From AC-32 sp046726435 (lineage in GTDB: Bacteria; Actinomycetota; Thermoleophilia; Gaiellales; Gaiellaceae), in assembly GCA_046726435.1 (NCBI GenBank), contig JBKPAM010000092.1:1-29272 (forward strand): DNA of 29,272 nt, given 5' to 3'. This document shows positions 6,684-14,172 of the stretch, one piece after another (within the stretch, counting starts at the first letter, position 1; each line of letters opens with the position of its first letter). A program made the translations under genes and the position numbers. The notes under the pieces were generated by a model. The model was not told the origin of the DNA, searched no databases, and saw only the letters and a list, made by a program, of their open reading frames with translations.

Positions 6684-8063
6684 GTGAAGCAGAACCTCGA
6701 ACAGCTCCGCAAGCAGGCGAAGGAGCTCGTGCGCGACGCGCGTGCCGGCGACGAGCACGCGCTCGCGCGGCTGGCCGGCCGCGAGCCGACGCTGGCGCTG
6801 GCACAGCTCGTCGTTGCGCGCGAGCATGGCTACTCCAGCTGGCCCGCGCTCGTCGCCGGCGCCGAGGCGAGCGTGGAGGCATTCGTGGCCGCGGCCACTG
6901 GCCGCCGCTGTGCGCGGGCGGATCGCATGCTCGCCGCGCGGCCGGAGATCGAGCGCGACCCGTGGGCACGCCTCGTGCTCGGCCGCGGCTGGGACGGCGA
7001 CCCGAACGAGCCGGGCGGCCCGCTGGGCTGGGCGCCGCTCCTCTACGTGTGCCACTCCTGCTACGCGTCAAATGGGCTCGCGCGGGAGCTGCTGGGCCGC
7101 GGCGCCGACCCGAACGCGTACTTCCTCTTCGAGGGCGGGCGGATGTCCGCGCTCTACGGTGCGGCGGGAGTCGTCCACCACCCCGAGCTGACCCGCGCGC
7201 TGCTCGAGGCCGGCGCGGACCCCGACGACGGGGAGTCGCTCTACCACTCGACGGAGGCCGAGAGCACGGAGTGCCTGCAGGCGCTGCTCGAGCACGGCGC
7301 AACGCCCGGCGGCACGAACGCCTTGCCACACGCGCTCGACGACGATCGATACGAGCACGTCCGCTTGCTGCTCGAGGCCGGCACCGACCCGAACGAAGCC
7401 GCGAGCGCCGCGCACGCTGTCCGCCGCGGCCGCGGCTCGAAGTACATCCGGCTGCTCGCCGAGCACGGCGCCGAGCTCGACCGAGCGGGCGGAGAGACGT
7501 GGCGCGGCGACGTGCCACTGCGAACGCCGTACCAGCACGCGGTCCTGCGCGGACGGACGGACGTCGCCGAGACGCTGGCCGACCTGGGCGCCTCGACGGA
7601 AGTCGCACCGGAGGATCTCGCCGTCGCCGCAGTCGCGCGCGGCGAGCAGGCTCCGCAACCCCTCCCGGCGGCGCTGGACGTCGACGCCCAGGAGACGCTG
7701 ATCCTCGCCGCCCTCTCGGGCCACCTCGATGCCGTGGTCGAGGCGGTCGGCGTCGACTTCCGCGGAGTCGTCGGCGGCTCGCCCGAGGGAACGCTGCTTC
7801 ACCACGCCGCGTGGGTCGGCGACCCCGCGGTCGTCGGGGAGCTGCTCGCGCGCGGCTCCGAGCCTGACGTGCGGTCGCCCGCGGACTTCGAGACACCGCT
7901 CGCCTGGGCCGCGCTCGCCTCGCAGTACTACCTCGAGCGAGGACGCGACTACGTCACGGTTGCCGAACAGCTCGCCGTTGCCGGCAACGAGCTCGAGCCG
8001 CGCTTCCTCGAGGTCGCCGACGGCCCACTTTACGACTGGCTGGCCGAGCGGCTGGGTGCCTGA
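6684..8063 (+). CDS. Ankyrin-repeat protein
   Basis: This encodes 459 residues. The start is GTG 6684, set by a strong ribosome-binding site GGAGGAGG at 6671-6678. The N-terminus (NLEQLRKQAKELVRDARAGD, then LAQLVVAREHGYSSWPAL) is a helical module I have seen at the front of bacterial ankyrin proteins. Ankyrin units follow from about residue 115: LARELLGRGADPNAY, ELTRALLEAGADPDD, CLQALLEHGATPGG, HVRLLLEAGTDPNE, YIRLLAEHGAELDR, DVAETLADLGA and AVVGELLARGSEPDV, about eight repeats. There is no signal peptide or membrane segment, so it is probably a cytoplasmic protein-binding scaffold. Some helices are degenerate (GGTNALPHALDDDR). It stands alone, with its own promoter region and no obvious partner gene. 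Confidence 0.88.
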   Translation: MKQNLEQLRKQAKELVRDARAGDEHALARLAGREPTLALAQLVVAREHGYSSWPALVAGAEASVEAFVAAATGRRCARADRMLAARPEIERDPWARLVLGRGWDGDPNEPGGPLGWAPLLYVCHSCYASNGLARELLGRGADPNAYFLFEGGRMSALYGAAGVVHHPELTRALLEAGADPDDGESLYHSTEAESTECLQALLEHGATPGGTNALPHALDDDRYEHVRLLLEAGTDPNEAASAAHAVRRGRGSKYIRLLAEHGAELDRAGGETWRGDVPLRTPYQHAVLRGRTDVAETLADLGASTEVAPEDLAVAAVARGEQAPQPLPAALDVDAQETLILAALSGHLDAVVEAVGVDFRGVVGGSPEGTLLHHAAWVGDPAVVGELLARGSEPDVRSPADFETPLAWAALASQYYLERGRDYVTVAEQLAVAGNELEPRFLEVADGPLYDWLAERLGA

Positions 8064-8108
8064 CGAGCCGCCGCAGGCTGTCGGAAGGTCCCCGTTCCCG
8101 GGCTCGTC

Positions 8109-8127
8109 TTGCAGTCAAAGGCTGCAA
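8109..8127. repeat. Short inverted repeat upstream of 8151
   Basis: TTGCAG (8109-8114) is complementary to CTGCAA (8122-8127) around a 7-nt loop, in the 87-bp gap between the ankyrin gene and the next gene. It could be a weak terminator stem or an operator; no T-run follows. Confidence 0.3.
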
Positions 8128-8150
8128 CAGCCGTCAGGAAGGAGGTCGAC

Positions 8151-8738
8151 ATGCCACTCGACCTATGCAGAGCAGGGAGCAGGGACCTGCTCGAACGCAC
8201 CATCTGCCTGTCCGCGCTCTCGAAGAACCTCAAGGGAGAGCTGAGGCCCCTTCACCACGCGCTCGAGCGCTGCGCCAAGCTCCGCTGCCGAACGCTGAAG
8301 ACGATCCACTTCGTCCACCTGAAGGTGACGACGAACAGGCCGTGCGACTCGCGTACCGGTCAGCTGCTCGACGGCGACCTCACGATTCGCAACCTGGTGA
8401 CCGCGTTCGAGGGCGGCGACGGGACCAAGCGCGGCGTCCATGAGGGCGATTTCATCTGGCAGGGCAGGTCGCTGATTGCGATCGGCTCGCTCTCCGGGAT
8501 CACGAACGCCGGAACCCATCGGAAGCCGCCCTTCGACGCGTGTCAGAGCTGCGACGCCGAGGGCTTCATGGAGGGCCGCTTCTGCGGGACGATCCGCAGG
8601 TCCGAGCGCCCCCAGCTCGTCGGCTGCCAGGTGATCGGGACCTACCGGTTCCGCTTCAAGCCGACGAGGGCGGAAGGCGGCCAGGGCGGAATCAGCGGAA
8701 CGATGGAGGGCGAGATCGTGTGCGCATGCCCTGAGTAG
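8151..8738 (+). CDS. Cysteine-rich protein of unknown function
   Basis: The start is the ATG at 8151, chosen because AAGGAGGT (8139-8146) sits 4 nt before it; an upstream in-frame start at 8109 has no such site. The product is 195 residues with twelve or so cysteines, including RCAKLRC, DACQSC followed by GRFCG, and a terminal CAC. The N-terminal part (HALERCAKLRCRTLKTIHFVHLKV) is basic. The C-terminal part alternates in beta-strand fashion (VIGTYRFRFKPT, GTMEGEIVCAC) and may be a small beta barrel. No signal peptide is evident, so the cysteines more likely bind metal than form disulfides. I do not recognise the family. It precedes the permease operon by 74 bp. Confidence 0.75.
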   Translation: MPLDLCRAGSRDLLERTICLSALSKNLKGELRPLHHALERCAKLRCRTLKTIHFVHLKVTTNRPCDSRTGQLLDGDLTIRNLVTAFEGGDGTKRGVHEGDFIWQGRSLIAIGSLSGITNAGTHRKPPFDACQSCDAEGFMEGRFCGTIRRSERPQLVGCQVIGTYRFRFKPTRAEGGQGGISGTMEGEIVCACPE

Positions 8739-8812
8739 CGTCGCTCTTGCAGGACCTGGGCGACTAGCAGCAAACTTCACAATCCAGGTAGATCGACTCT
8801 GGAGGTGGTGCT

Positions 8813-10276
8813 ATGGCTGCCCAGGCAGACGAGCGCGTGATGATCTCCGAACGGATCGCCCCGGGCATGCTGCCGCGGGTCCTGGGCTCGTTCGACATGA
8901 CGATCATCTTCGTCGCGATCGTGCTCTTCATCGTGAATGCGTCGGCGATCCAGCAGGCTCACCAGTCGGCCTACACGTACTGGATCCTCGGCTTCGTCGT
9001 CTTCCTGATTCCCGGCGCGCTCGTGACCGCGCAGCTCGGGCAGATGTTCCCGCAGGAGGGATCGCTCTACGTCTGGACGCAGAAGGCGCTCGGGCCGTTC
9101 TGGGGGTTCTTCGCCGGCTTCTGCGCCTGGTGGCCCGGAGTCCTCGTGATGGTGGCGACGGGCGACGCAGTCGTGACGCTCTGGCAGTTCATCGACACGG
9201 GTGGACTGCCGAAGGCCTGGCAGCAGGGCCTCGTGATCCTCGCCGTGCTCTGGTTCTCCGCGCTGATGTCGATGCTGCGCCTGCGGATGACGCAGACGTA
9301 CGCCAACTGGGCCGTCGTCTTCTACGGTGCGGGGATCTTCGTGATCGGGCTCGCCGGGATCCTCTGGCTGATCGGCGACGGCCACTCGGCGACCGGCGGG
9401 TGGGGAACCGCGAGCAACTGGAGCATCCACTCTGGCGAGTGGACGTGGTTCGGCTTCGTGATCCTCGCATTGCTCGGGATCGAGGTCCCGCTGAACATGG
9501 GCGTCGAGATCGTGAACATGCGCTCGATCAAGAAGTACCTCTTCTGGGGCTCGATCGTCGTCATGGTCGCCTACCTCTGGGCGACGTTCGGCACGATGCT
9601 CGCCCTCCCGGCCGCGAAAAGCGTGGGCAACACGACCGACATACTCTCGGCGGTGCAGGTCGGCTTCTGGGGCTCACATGCCTTCGCCTCGATCATCGGG
9701 ATCGTGCTGATCTGGTTCTTCGTCTCGAACACGATCGTCTACAACTACTCGTTCTCGCGGCTGCTCTTCGTCTCGGGGCTGGAGCAGCGGATGCCGCGCC
9801 AGCTCGGCCAGGTGAACGACCGGACGAAGGTGCCGGTCTACGCGATCCTGACCCAGACCGTGCTCTCGTCGCTCTTCGTGATCGCGATCTTCAACCCCTG
9901 GGTCAGCGGCAACAACAACCAGAAGACCTACTGGCTCTTCCAGGCCGGCGTGACCGTGATCTGGTGCATCTCGATGGTGCTCCTGTTCGCGGACATCTTC
10001 CTCGTCAAGCGGGCCTTCCCGGAGAGGTTCGAGGAGGTTCGGGCGGCGCATCCGTACGTGCTCTACGCCTCGGGCGTGATCGGGATGCTCGCGTCGGCGT
10101 TCGGCGCCTACGTGGTGTTCCGCTCGCCGTGGACGGGCCTCTTCTCGGTCGGCCACTGGCGCATCTGGCTCGGGACGTTGTGCGGGATCTCCGTGCTCGC
10201 GGCCGTGCTGATCTACGCGATCAGCGAGTACATGCACCGGCGGGAGGCGCCGACGCCCACACCTAGGCCGGCGTGA
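8813..10276 (+). CDS. APC-superfamily amino acid/amine permease
   Basis: This 487-residue protein starts at ATG 8813 behind a clear GGAGGTGG (8801-8808). It has about twelve hydrophobic segments, beginning with DMTIIFVAIVLFIVNASAI and including GFVVFLIPGALVTAQLG, WGFFAGFCAWWPGVLVMVA, WAVVFYGAGIFVIGLAGILW, YLFWGSIVVMVAYLWATFG and IIGIVLIWFFVSNTIVYNYS. The second segment with its following QMFPQEGSLYVWTQKALG is the hallmark of the APC amino-acid/polyamine/organocation family. It is an inner-membrane importer or exchanger. The last 4 nt overlap the next gene (GTGA), so it is translationally coupled to the glutamine synthetase-like ligase; its substrate is therefore probably the amine or amino acid handled by that enzyme. 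Confidence 0.92.
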   Translation: MAAQADERVMISERIAPGMLPRVLGSFDMTIIFVAIVLFIVNASAIQQAHQSAYTYWILGFVVFLIPGALVTAQLGQMFPQEGSLYVWTQKALGPFWGFFAGFCAWWPGVLVMVATGDAVVTLWQFIDTGGLPKAWQQGLVILAVLWFSALMSMLRLRMTQTYANWAVVFYGAGIFVIGLAGILWLIGDGHSATGGWGTASNWSIHSGEWTWFGFVILALLGIEVPLNMGVEIVNMRSIKKYLFWGSIVVMVAYLWATFGTMLALPAAKSVGNTTDILSAVQVGFWGSHAFASIIGIVLIWFFVSNTIVYNYSFSRLLFVSGLEQRMPRQLGQVNDRTKVPVYAILTQTVLSSLFVIAIFNPWVSGNNNQKTYWLFQAGVTVIWCISMVLLFADIFLVKRAFPERFEEVRAAHPYVLYASGVIGMLASAFGAYVVFRSPWTGLFSVGHWRIWLGTLCGISVLAAVLIYAISEYMHRREAPTPTPRPA

Positions 10277-11622
10277 CGCCCGACGAGGTCGTAATGCTGG
10301 CGGACGAGGCGGGCCTCCGCTTCGTCCGCTTCCTCTGGTGCGGCAACGACGGGACCGTGCGCGCCAAGGCGAGCACGCTCCGCGGATTGGAGGGGCGAGT
10401 TCGGAGCGGCATCGGACTGACGGTTGCCATGCAGGCCATGAACTCGCTCGACCAGCTCCAGCCGGTCGAGGGGATGGGGCCGGTGGGGGAGGTGCGGCTC
10501 GTGCCCGACCCCGACACGTTCCGCGTGCTCCCGTACGCGCCGCGCACGGGCGCGATGCTCGTCGACCACCTCCAGCTCGACGGCGAGGCGGCGCCGGTGT
10601 GCCAGCGCTCCTTCCTGAAGCGGATGGCGGCGCGCTTCGCCGGGCGGGGCGCGAGGCTCGAGGTCGCCTTCGAGAACGAGTTCTCGCTCGCGGTGGCGGT
10701 GGACGGGCAGTTCGTCCCGATCGACTCCGGCCTCTGCTTCTCGACGATCAGCGCGACCGCGGCGCAGGACTACGTGGACGAGCTCGCGGACGCGCTCGAG
10801 AAGCAGGGGATCGGGCTCGAGCAGTACTACTCCGAGCTCGGTCACGGCCAGCACGAGATCTCGACGGTGCACGCGCCGGCGCTCCGGGCCGTCGACGACC
10901 AGGTGCTCGTCCGGGAAACGATTCGCGGCGTGGCGGCACAGCACGGGATGGTCGCCTCGCTCGCGCCGAAGCCGTGGCCCGAAAACGCGGGCAACGGCGG
11001 CCACGTCCACTTCTCGCTCTGGGAGGCGGACGGCTCGCGCAACCGCTTCCACGACGCCTCCGCCGCCGACGCCCTCTCCGGCGAGGCGCGCTCCTTTATC
11101 GCAGGCGTGCTCGCGCACCTGCCCGGCCTCTGCGGCCTGACCGCGCCGAGCTTCAACTCGTACCACCGGATCGTCCCCCAGTACTGGGCCGGGGCCTACC
11201 TGTGCTGGGGCCACGACAACCGGGAGGCGCCGGTGCGGGTCCCTTCGGTGTTCGAGGGAATGGAGGAGGCGTCGACGAACGTGGAGCTCAAGGCGGCGGA
11301 TGCGAGCTCGAACCCGTACCTCGCGGTCGGCGGCCTGATCGCGGCCGGCCTGGACGGGCTCGAGCGCGGGCTCGAGGCACCCGAGCCGGTCGAGGTCGAC
11401 CCGGCGACGATCGACGAACGCGAGCGTGAGGAGCGCGGGCTGTCGCGGTTGCCGGCGACGCAGGCGGAGGCGCTCGACGCGCTGGCCGCCGACGAGGTCC
11501 TGACCGACGCGCTCGGCCCGGTGCTGACAGAGTCCTATCTCGCAGTGCGCCGCTCGGAGTGGGAGGCGTACTCCGCGGGAGACGAGGCATTCGAGCAGCA
11601 GGGTCACTTCTCGAAGTACTGA
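10273..11622 (+). CDS. Glutamine synthetase-like ligase (probable gamma-glutamyl-amine synthetase)
   Basis: This 449-residue protein starts at GTG 10273, inside a GTGA overlap with the permease. It has the type I glutamine synthetase fold: a beta-grasp N-domain, then the catalytic domain with ENEF (134-137), GHGQHEIS (190-197), GNGGHVHFSLW (240-250), NREAPVRVP (316-324) and NVELKAADASSNPYLA (336-351). The usual GSGMHxHxS is here GNGGHVHFS, and the adenylylation-site tyrosine region of true GlnA is absent. This fits the GlnA3/PuuA/IpuC/FluG-like branch that joins glutamate to an amine using ATP rather than assimilating ammonia. The downstream amidohydrolase could cleave the resulting gamma-glutamyl amide. 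Exact substrate is unknown. A role in nitrogen or amine catabolism is inference from context. Confidence 0.9.
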   Translation: MTPDEVVMLADEAGLRFVRFLWCGNDGTVRAKASTLRGLEGRVRSGIGLTVAMQAMNSLDQLQPVEGMGPVGEVRLVPDPDTFRVLPYAPRTGAMLVDHLQLDGEAAPVCQRSFLKRMAARFAGRGARLEVAFENEFSLAVAVDGQFVPIDSGLCFSTISATAAQDYVDELADALEKQGIGLEQYYSELGHGQHEISTVHAPALRAVDDQVLVRETIRGVAAQHGMVASLAPKPWPENAGNGGHVHFSLWEADGSRNRFHDASAADALSGEARSFIAGVLAHLPGLCGLTAPSFNSYHRIVPQYWAGAYLCWGHDNREAPVRVPSVFEGMEEASTNVELKAADASSNPYLAVGGLIAAGLDGLERGLEAPEPVEVDPATIDEREREERGLSRLPATQAEALDALAADEVLTDALGPVLTESYLAVRRSEWEAYSAGDEAFEQQGHFSKY

Positions 11623-12620
11623 ACGGCGTCGCGCTGGTCGACCACCACGCGCACGGGATCTTCCGCGCGCAGCCGACCCTGGACGAGCTCCGCGGCTGGC
11701 TCTCGGAGAGCACCGACCCGCGCCAGTGGCCGCACGTCGCCAGCTCGGTCATCTACCGTCGCGCGCTCGGCGAGCTGGCCGCCTTCTTCGGCTGCGAGCC
11801 GGCGGAGGCCGCCGTCTACGAGCACCGTCTGAGCTCCCGGCCGGACGAGTACGCCTCGGCGCTCCTGAACGCGACGAACACCGAGCTCCTGCTCGTCGAC
11901 GACGGCTATCCGCTGCCCGGCGAGGGGACGTCGTGGCAGGAGCTGGGCGAGCTGGCCGGCTGCGAGGCGCGGCCGGTGATGCGGATCGAGCGCGTCGCCG
12001 AGGAGCTCGGGCCCGAGGCGGTGCGTGAGCACGTGGCGGGGGCCAGAGCGAGCGGCTTCGCCGGCCTGAAGACGATCGCCGCCTACCGGACGGGCCTCGA
12101 GGCAGAGCGGCTGGAAGGCTTCGTGGTCGAAGCGCTCGAGGCCAACGAGGACACCGGCGCCCCGCTCCCGGTGCAGGTGCACTGCGGGTTCGGCGATTCC
12201 GACCTGTACCTCCCGCGCGCCGACCCGGCCCACCTGAAGCCCGTGCTCGACCGGTTTAGCGACACGCCGTTCGTGCTCCTGCACTGCTACCCGTTCGTCC
12301 GCGAGGCGGGCTGGCTGGCGCACGTCTACGGCAACGTCTGGTTCGACCTCTCGCTCACGATCCCGTTCGTGTCTCGGCCGGCCGAGGTGCTGCGCGAGGC
12401 GCTCGAGCTCGCGCCGGTCTCGAAGCTCCTCTACGCCTCCGATGCCTCGCGCACGCCGGAGCTCTACTACCTCGCGGCCAAGTGGTGGCGCGAGGCGCTT
12501 GCGGAGGTGCTCTCGGAGCTCTTCGGCGACGACGCGGAGTGGGCGGCGCGGCGCATCCTCTGCGAGAACGCGCTCGAGCTCTACGAGCCGGAGAGGCAGT
12601 CGAAGCCGAGCACCGGATGA
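11559..12620 (+). CDS. Amidohydrolase-family protein (FluG N-domain type)
   Basis: The open frame begins at GTG 11559 and gives 353 residues. The first 20 or so are weakly protein-like, and conserved sequence starts at about residue 18; no good start codon lies between (only CTG 11619), so the 64-nt overlap with the preceding gene is accepted with doubt. Metal-site residues of the amidohydrolase-2 barrel are visible: H30-A-H32 in DHHAHG, K171 in GLKTIAAY, H208 in VQVHCG, H242 in LLHCYPF, D295 in LYASDAS. Fungal and plant FluG proteins join such a domain to a glutamine synthetase-like domain; here the two are separate neighbours in one operon. Hydrolysis of a gamma-glutamyl or similar amide is plausible. 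Confidence 0.88.
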   Translation: MGGVLRGRRGIRAAGSLLEVLNGVALVDHHAHGIFRAQPTLDELRGWLSESTDPRQWPHVASSVIYRRALGELAAFFGCEPAEAAVYEHRLSSRPDEYASALLNATNTELLLVDDGYPLPGEGTSWQELGELAGCEARPVMRIERVAEELGPEAVREHVAGARASGFAGLKTIAAYRTGLEAERLEGFVVEALEANEDTGAPLPVQVHCGFGDSDLYLPRADPAHLKPVLDRFSDTPFVLLHCYPFVREAGWLAHVYGNVWFDLSLTIPFVSRPAEVLREALELAPVSKLLYASDASRTPELYYLAAKWWREALAEVLSELFGDDAEWAARRILCENALELYEPERQSKPSTG

Positions 12621-13159
12621 AGCTCGATCGCGTTTAGCGCCGCTCCACGCAGCCGGTACTGATAGTCGAAGAACGCTACCCCGGTGACGCGCGCCTTCGT
12701 GCAGACTTTCGCGACCGCCCGCGCGCCCTTCATCTGCATGCGGCGGTTCGCGGCCGCACCCACCGTACAGAGCGGGGAGGGCGTCTCCGCAATCATCCTG
12801 AACCGACCGCTTCGCAGGTAGAGATGGTCGTCGCGGTCGGCCTGCGGCAGGATCGCCGTGACTTGGGCCACGACCGTGTAGATATGGTGCTCGAGCAGAA
12901 GCCGGCCCGGCGGCGGGAACGGCGTCGGGCGCGGCAGTCTTCCGAGGTGGGCGATCGTCGTCCCTCGTGCCCGCAGCAAGTTCGGCCTGTCCTTCAGGGT
13001 CTTGATCGGCCAGCGGTCCAAACCACACGCGAGCGCCGCCGAGAACCCCGCATGGCGTGCCGGCGCAGACGCCGCAACGCGTGCGGCGACGGTCGCGATC
13101 ACGGCGGCGAGCGCGACCAGCACCACCAGCACTACTCGACGGCTTGGCCTCCCTAGCAC
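12581..13159 (-). CDS. Small secreted protein of unknown function
   Basis: The minus strand encodes about 192 residues. I take the GTG at 13159, which gives a signal sequence: LGRPSRR, then VVLVVLVALAAVIATVAARVAASAPA. The mature part contains CGLDRWPIKTLKDR, a central TVVAQVTAILPQADRDDHLYL, CTVGAAANRRMQMKGARAVAKVC and ends RVTGVAFFDYQYRLRGAALNAIELHPVLGF. This layout recurs in secreted actinobacterial proteins that begin CGxxRWxxKTL and end in GIELHPVL. I know no function for them. Four cysteines may form two disulfides. The open frame continues far upstream, but that part is the antisense of the coiled-coil gene. Its last 40 nt overlap the end of the amidohydrolase gene convergently. Confidence 0.75.
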   Translation of the reverse strand: MLGRPSRRVVLVVLVALAAVIATVAARVAASAPARHAGFSAALACGLDRWPIKTLKDRPNLLRARGTTIAHLGRLPRPTPFPPPGRLLLEHHIYTVVAQVTAILPQADRDDHLYLRSGRFRMIAETPSPLCTVGAAANRRMQMKGARAVAKVCTKARVTGVAFFDYQYRLRGAALNAIELHPVLGFDCLSGS

Positions 13160-13219
13160 CGCTCGGCTCGTACGCAGCCGAGCACCCACCGGATCGGTAC
13201 GGACGTGCTGGTGGGATTC

Positions 13220-13234
13220 GGCTCCGACGGAGCC
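13220..13234. repeat. Inverted repeat in the divergent promoter region
   Basis: GGCTCC (13220-13225) and GGAGCC (13229-13234) are separated by GAC; the flanking C13219 and G13235 also pair, giving 7 bp. It lies between the divergent starts at 13159 and 13331 and could be an operator. Confidence 0.35.
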
Positions 13235-13269
13235 GCTGTGGCGTTGCCCCCAAGGTCTCCAGTCTAGGC

Positions 13270-13319
13270 ATTCGGAAGCTCCCGGCCGGCGCGCAAAGCT
13301 ACGGTACGAGCTCCCGAAT
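13270..13319. repeat. Inverted repeat just before a ribosome-binding site
   Basis: ATTCGGAAGCTC (13270-13281) and GAGCTCCCGAAT (13308-13319) are complementary at 11 of 12 positions, with a 26-nt loop. The second arm abuts GGAGGAG (13320-13326), the apparent ribosome-binding site of the following gene. In an RNA leader it could influence access to that site. Confidence 0.4.
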
Positions 13320-13330
13320 GGAGGAGCACA

Positions 13331-14131
13331 GTAGACACCCTCGACAACGAGCTCGACCACCTGTACGGGCTCGACCCTGCCGAGTTCGTTCCAGAACGCG
13401 ACCGGCTCGCCCGGGAGCTTAGGGATGCCGGCCGGCGCGACGAGGCCAAGCAGCTCAAGAGCCTGCGGAAGCCGACCCTCTCGGCCTGGACGATCAACCA
13501 GCTCGCCCGGCGGGAGCGGCGCGGCGTCGACCTGCTCCTCGACGCGGGCCACCGGCTGCGTGAGGCCCAGGAGGGCGTTCTCGCCGGGAAAGACCGCACG
13601 AGGCTGGACGAGGCGCGGGAAACCGAGCACGAGGCGCTGGCGAGCCTTCGCGACGGGGCCGGCCGAATCCTCGCTGAGGCGGGCCGCGGCAGCGAGTCCG
13701 CGCTGAACCGCGTCATGCAGACGCTGCAGGCGGCGGCGATCTCCGCCGAGGGGCGTGAGTTGCTCGCGCGGGGCCGGTTCACGGGCGACCTCGAGCCGAC
13801 CGGTTTCGAGCTGCTCGCCCCGGTCGCGCCGGGAGGCGCGAAGCGCCGGCCTCGACCGAAGCAGGCGAAGCGCCGCGCGTCGCCGCAAAGCAAGCGGCAA
13901 CAGCAGCGTGAGCGCCTCGAGGCTGCGCAGACCGAGCTGCGAGAGGCCCGCTCGAACGCGAGAGCCGCGCAGCAGAAGGTCCGCGAGGCTGAACGCGAGG
14001 CGGCCGCGGCCGGTCGTGAGCTGGCGCGGGCCGAAGAGCGCCTGGAGAAGACGAAGGACGCCGCCGCTCGGGCCGACGCGGCGGTCGAGCAAGCCGAACA
14101 GCAGCTTCGCCAGGCGAAGCGCGGGGCGTAG
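13331..14131 (+). CDS. Coiled-coil protein of unknown function with a non-canonical start
   Basis: The frame ending at TAG 14129-14131 is clearly coding from 13331 onward: DTLDNELDHLYGLDPAEFVPERDRLARELRDAG, then LRKPTLSAWTINQLAR, a pattern I know from uncharacterised actinobacterial proteins. The second half (about residues 175-266) is a long alanine, glutamate and arginine coiled coil rich in heptads (REAEREAAAAGRELARAEERL). Yet no ATG, GTG or TTG occurs in this frame until ATG 13715. A GTA at 13331 sits 4-5 nt after GGAGGAG (13320-13326), where a GTG would be expected. An ATG at 13318 is one frame off and would join after loss of one base. The start is therefore either unusual or affected by a sequence error. 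The canonical alternative, 13715, would give only 138 residues and lose the conserved part. Cytoplasmic, unknown role. Confidence 0.7.
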   Translation, partial: VDTLDNELDHLYGLDPAEFVPERDRLARELRDAGRRDEAKQLKSLRKPTLSAWTINQLARRERRGVDLLLDAGHRLREAQEGVLAGKDRTRLDEARETEHEALASLRDGAGRILAEAGRGSESALNRVMQTLQAAAISAEGRELLARGRFTGDLEPTGFELLAPVAPGGAKRRPRPKQAKRRASPQSKRQQQRERLEAAQTELREARSNARAAQQKVREAEREAAAAGRELARAEERLEKTKDAAARADAAVEQAEQQLRQAKRGA

Positions 14132-14172
14132 CGACGTCGGGCCTCCGGCACGCGGACTACGAGCTAGCGGTC

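Noticed and set aside
6550..7896. Minus-strand open frame of 448 codons
   Set aside because: Antisense of the ankyrin gene, almost pure arginine, alanine, proline and serine.
11604..13271. Minus-strand open frame of 555 codons
   Set aside because: Opposite the amidohydrolase, whose metal ligands and motifs establish the plus strand as coding.
13160..14092. Upstream part of the minus-strand frame ending at 12581
   Set aside because: It is antisense to the coiled-coil gene; only the part from GTG 13159, starting with a signal peptide, is protein-like.
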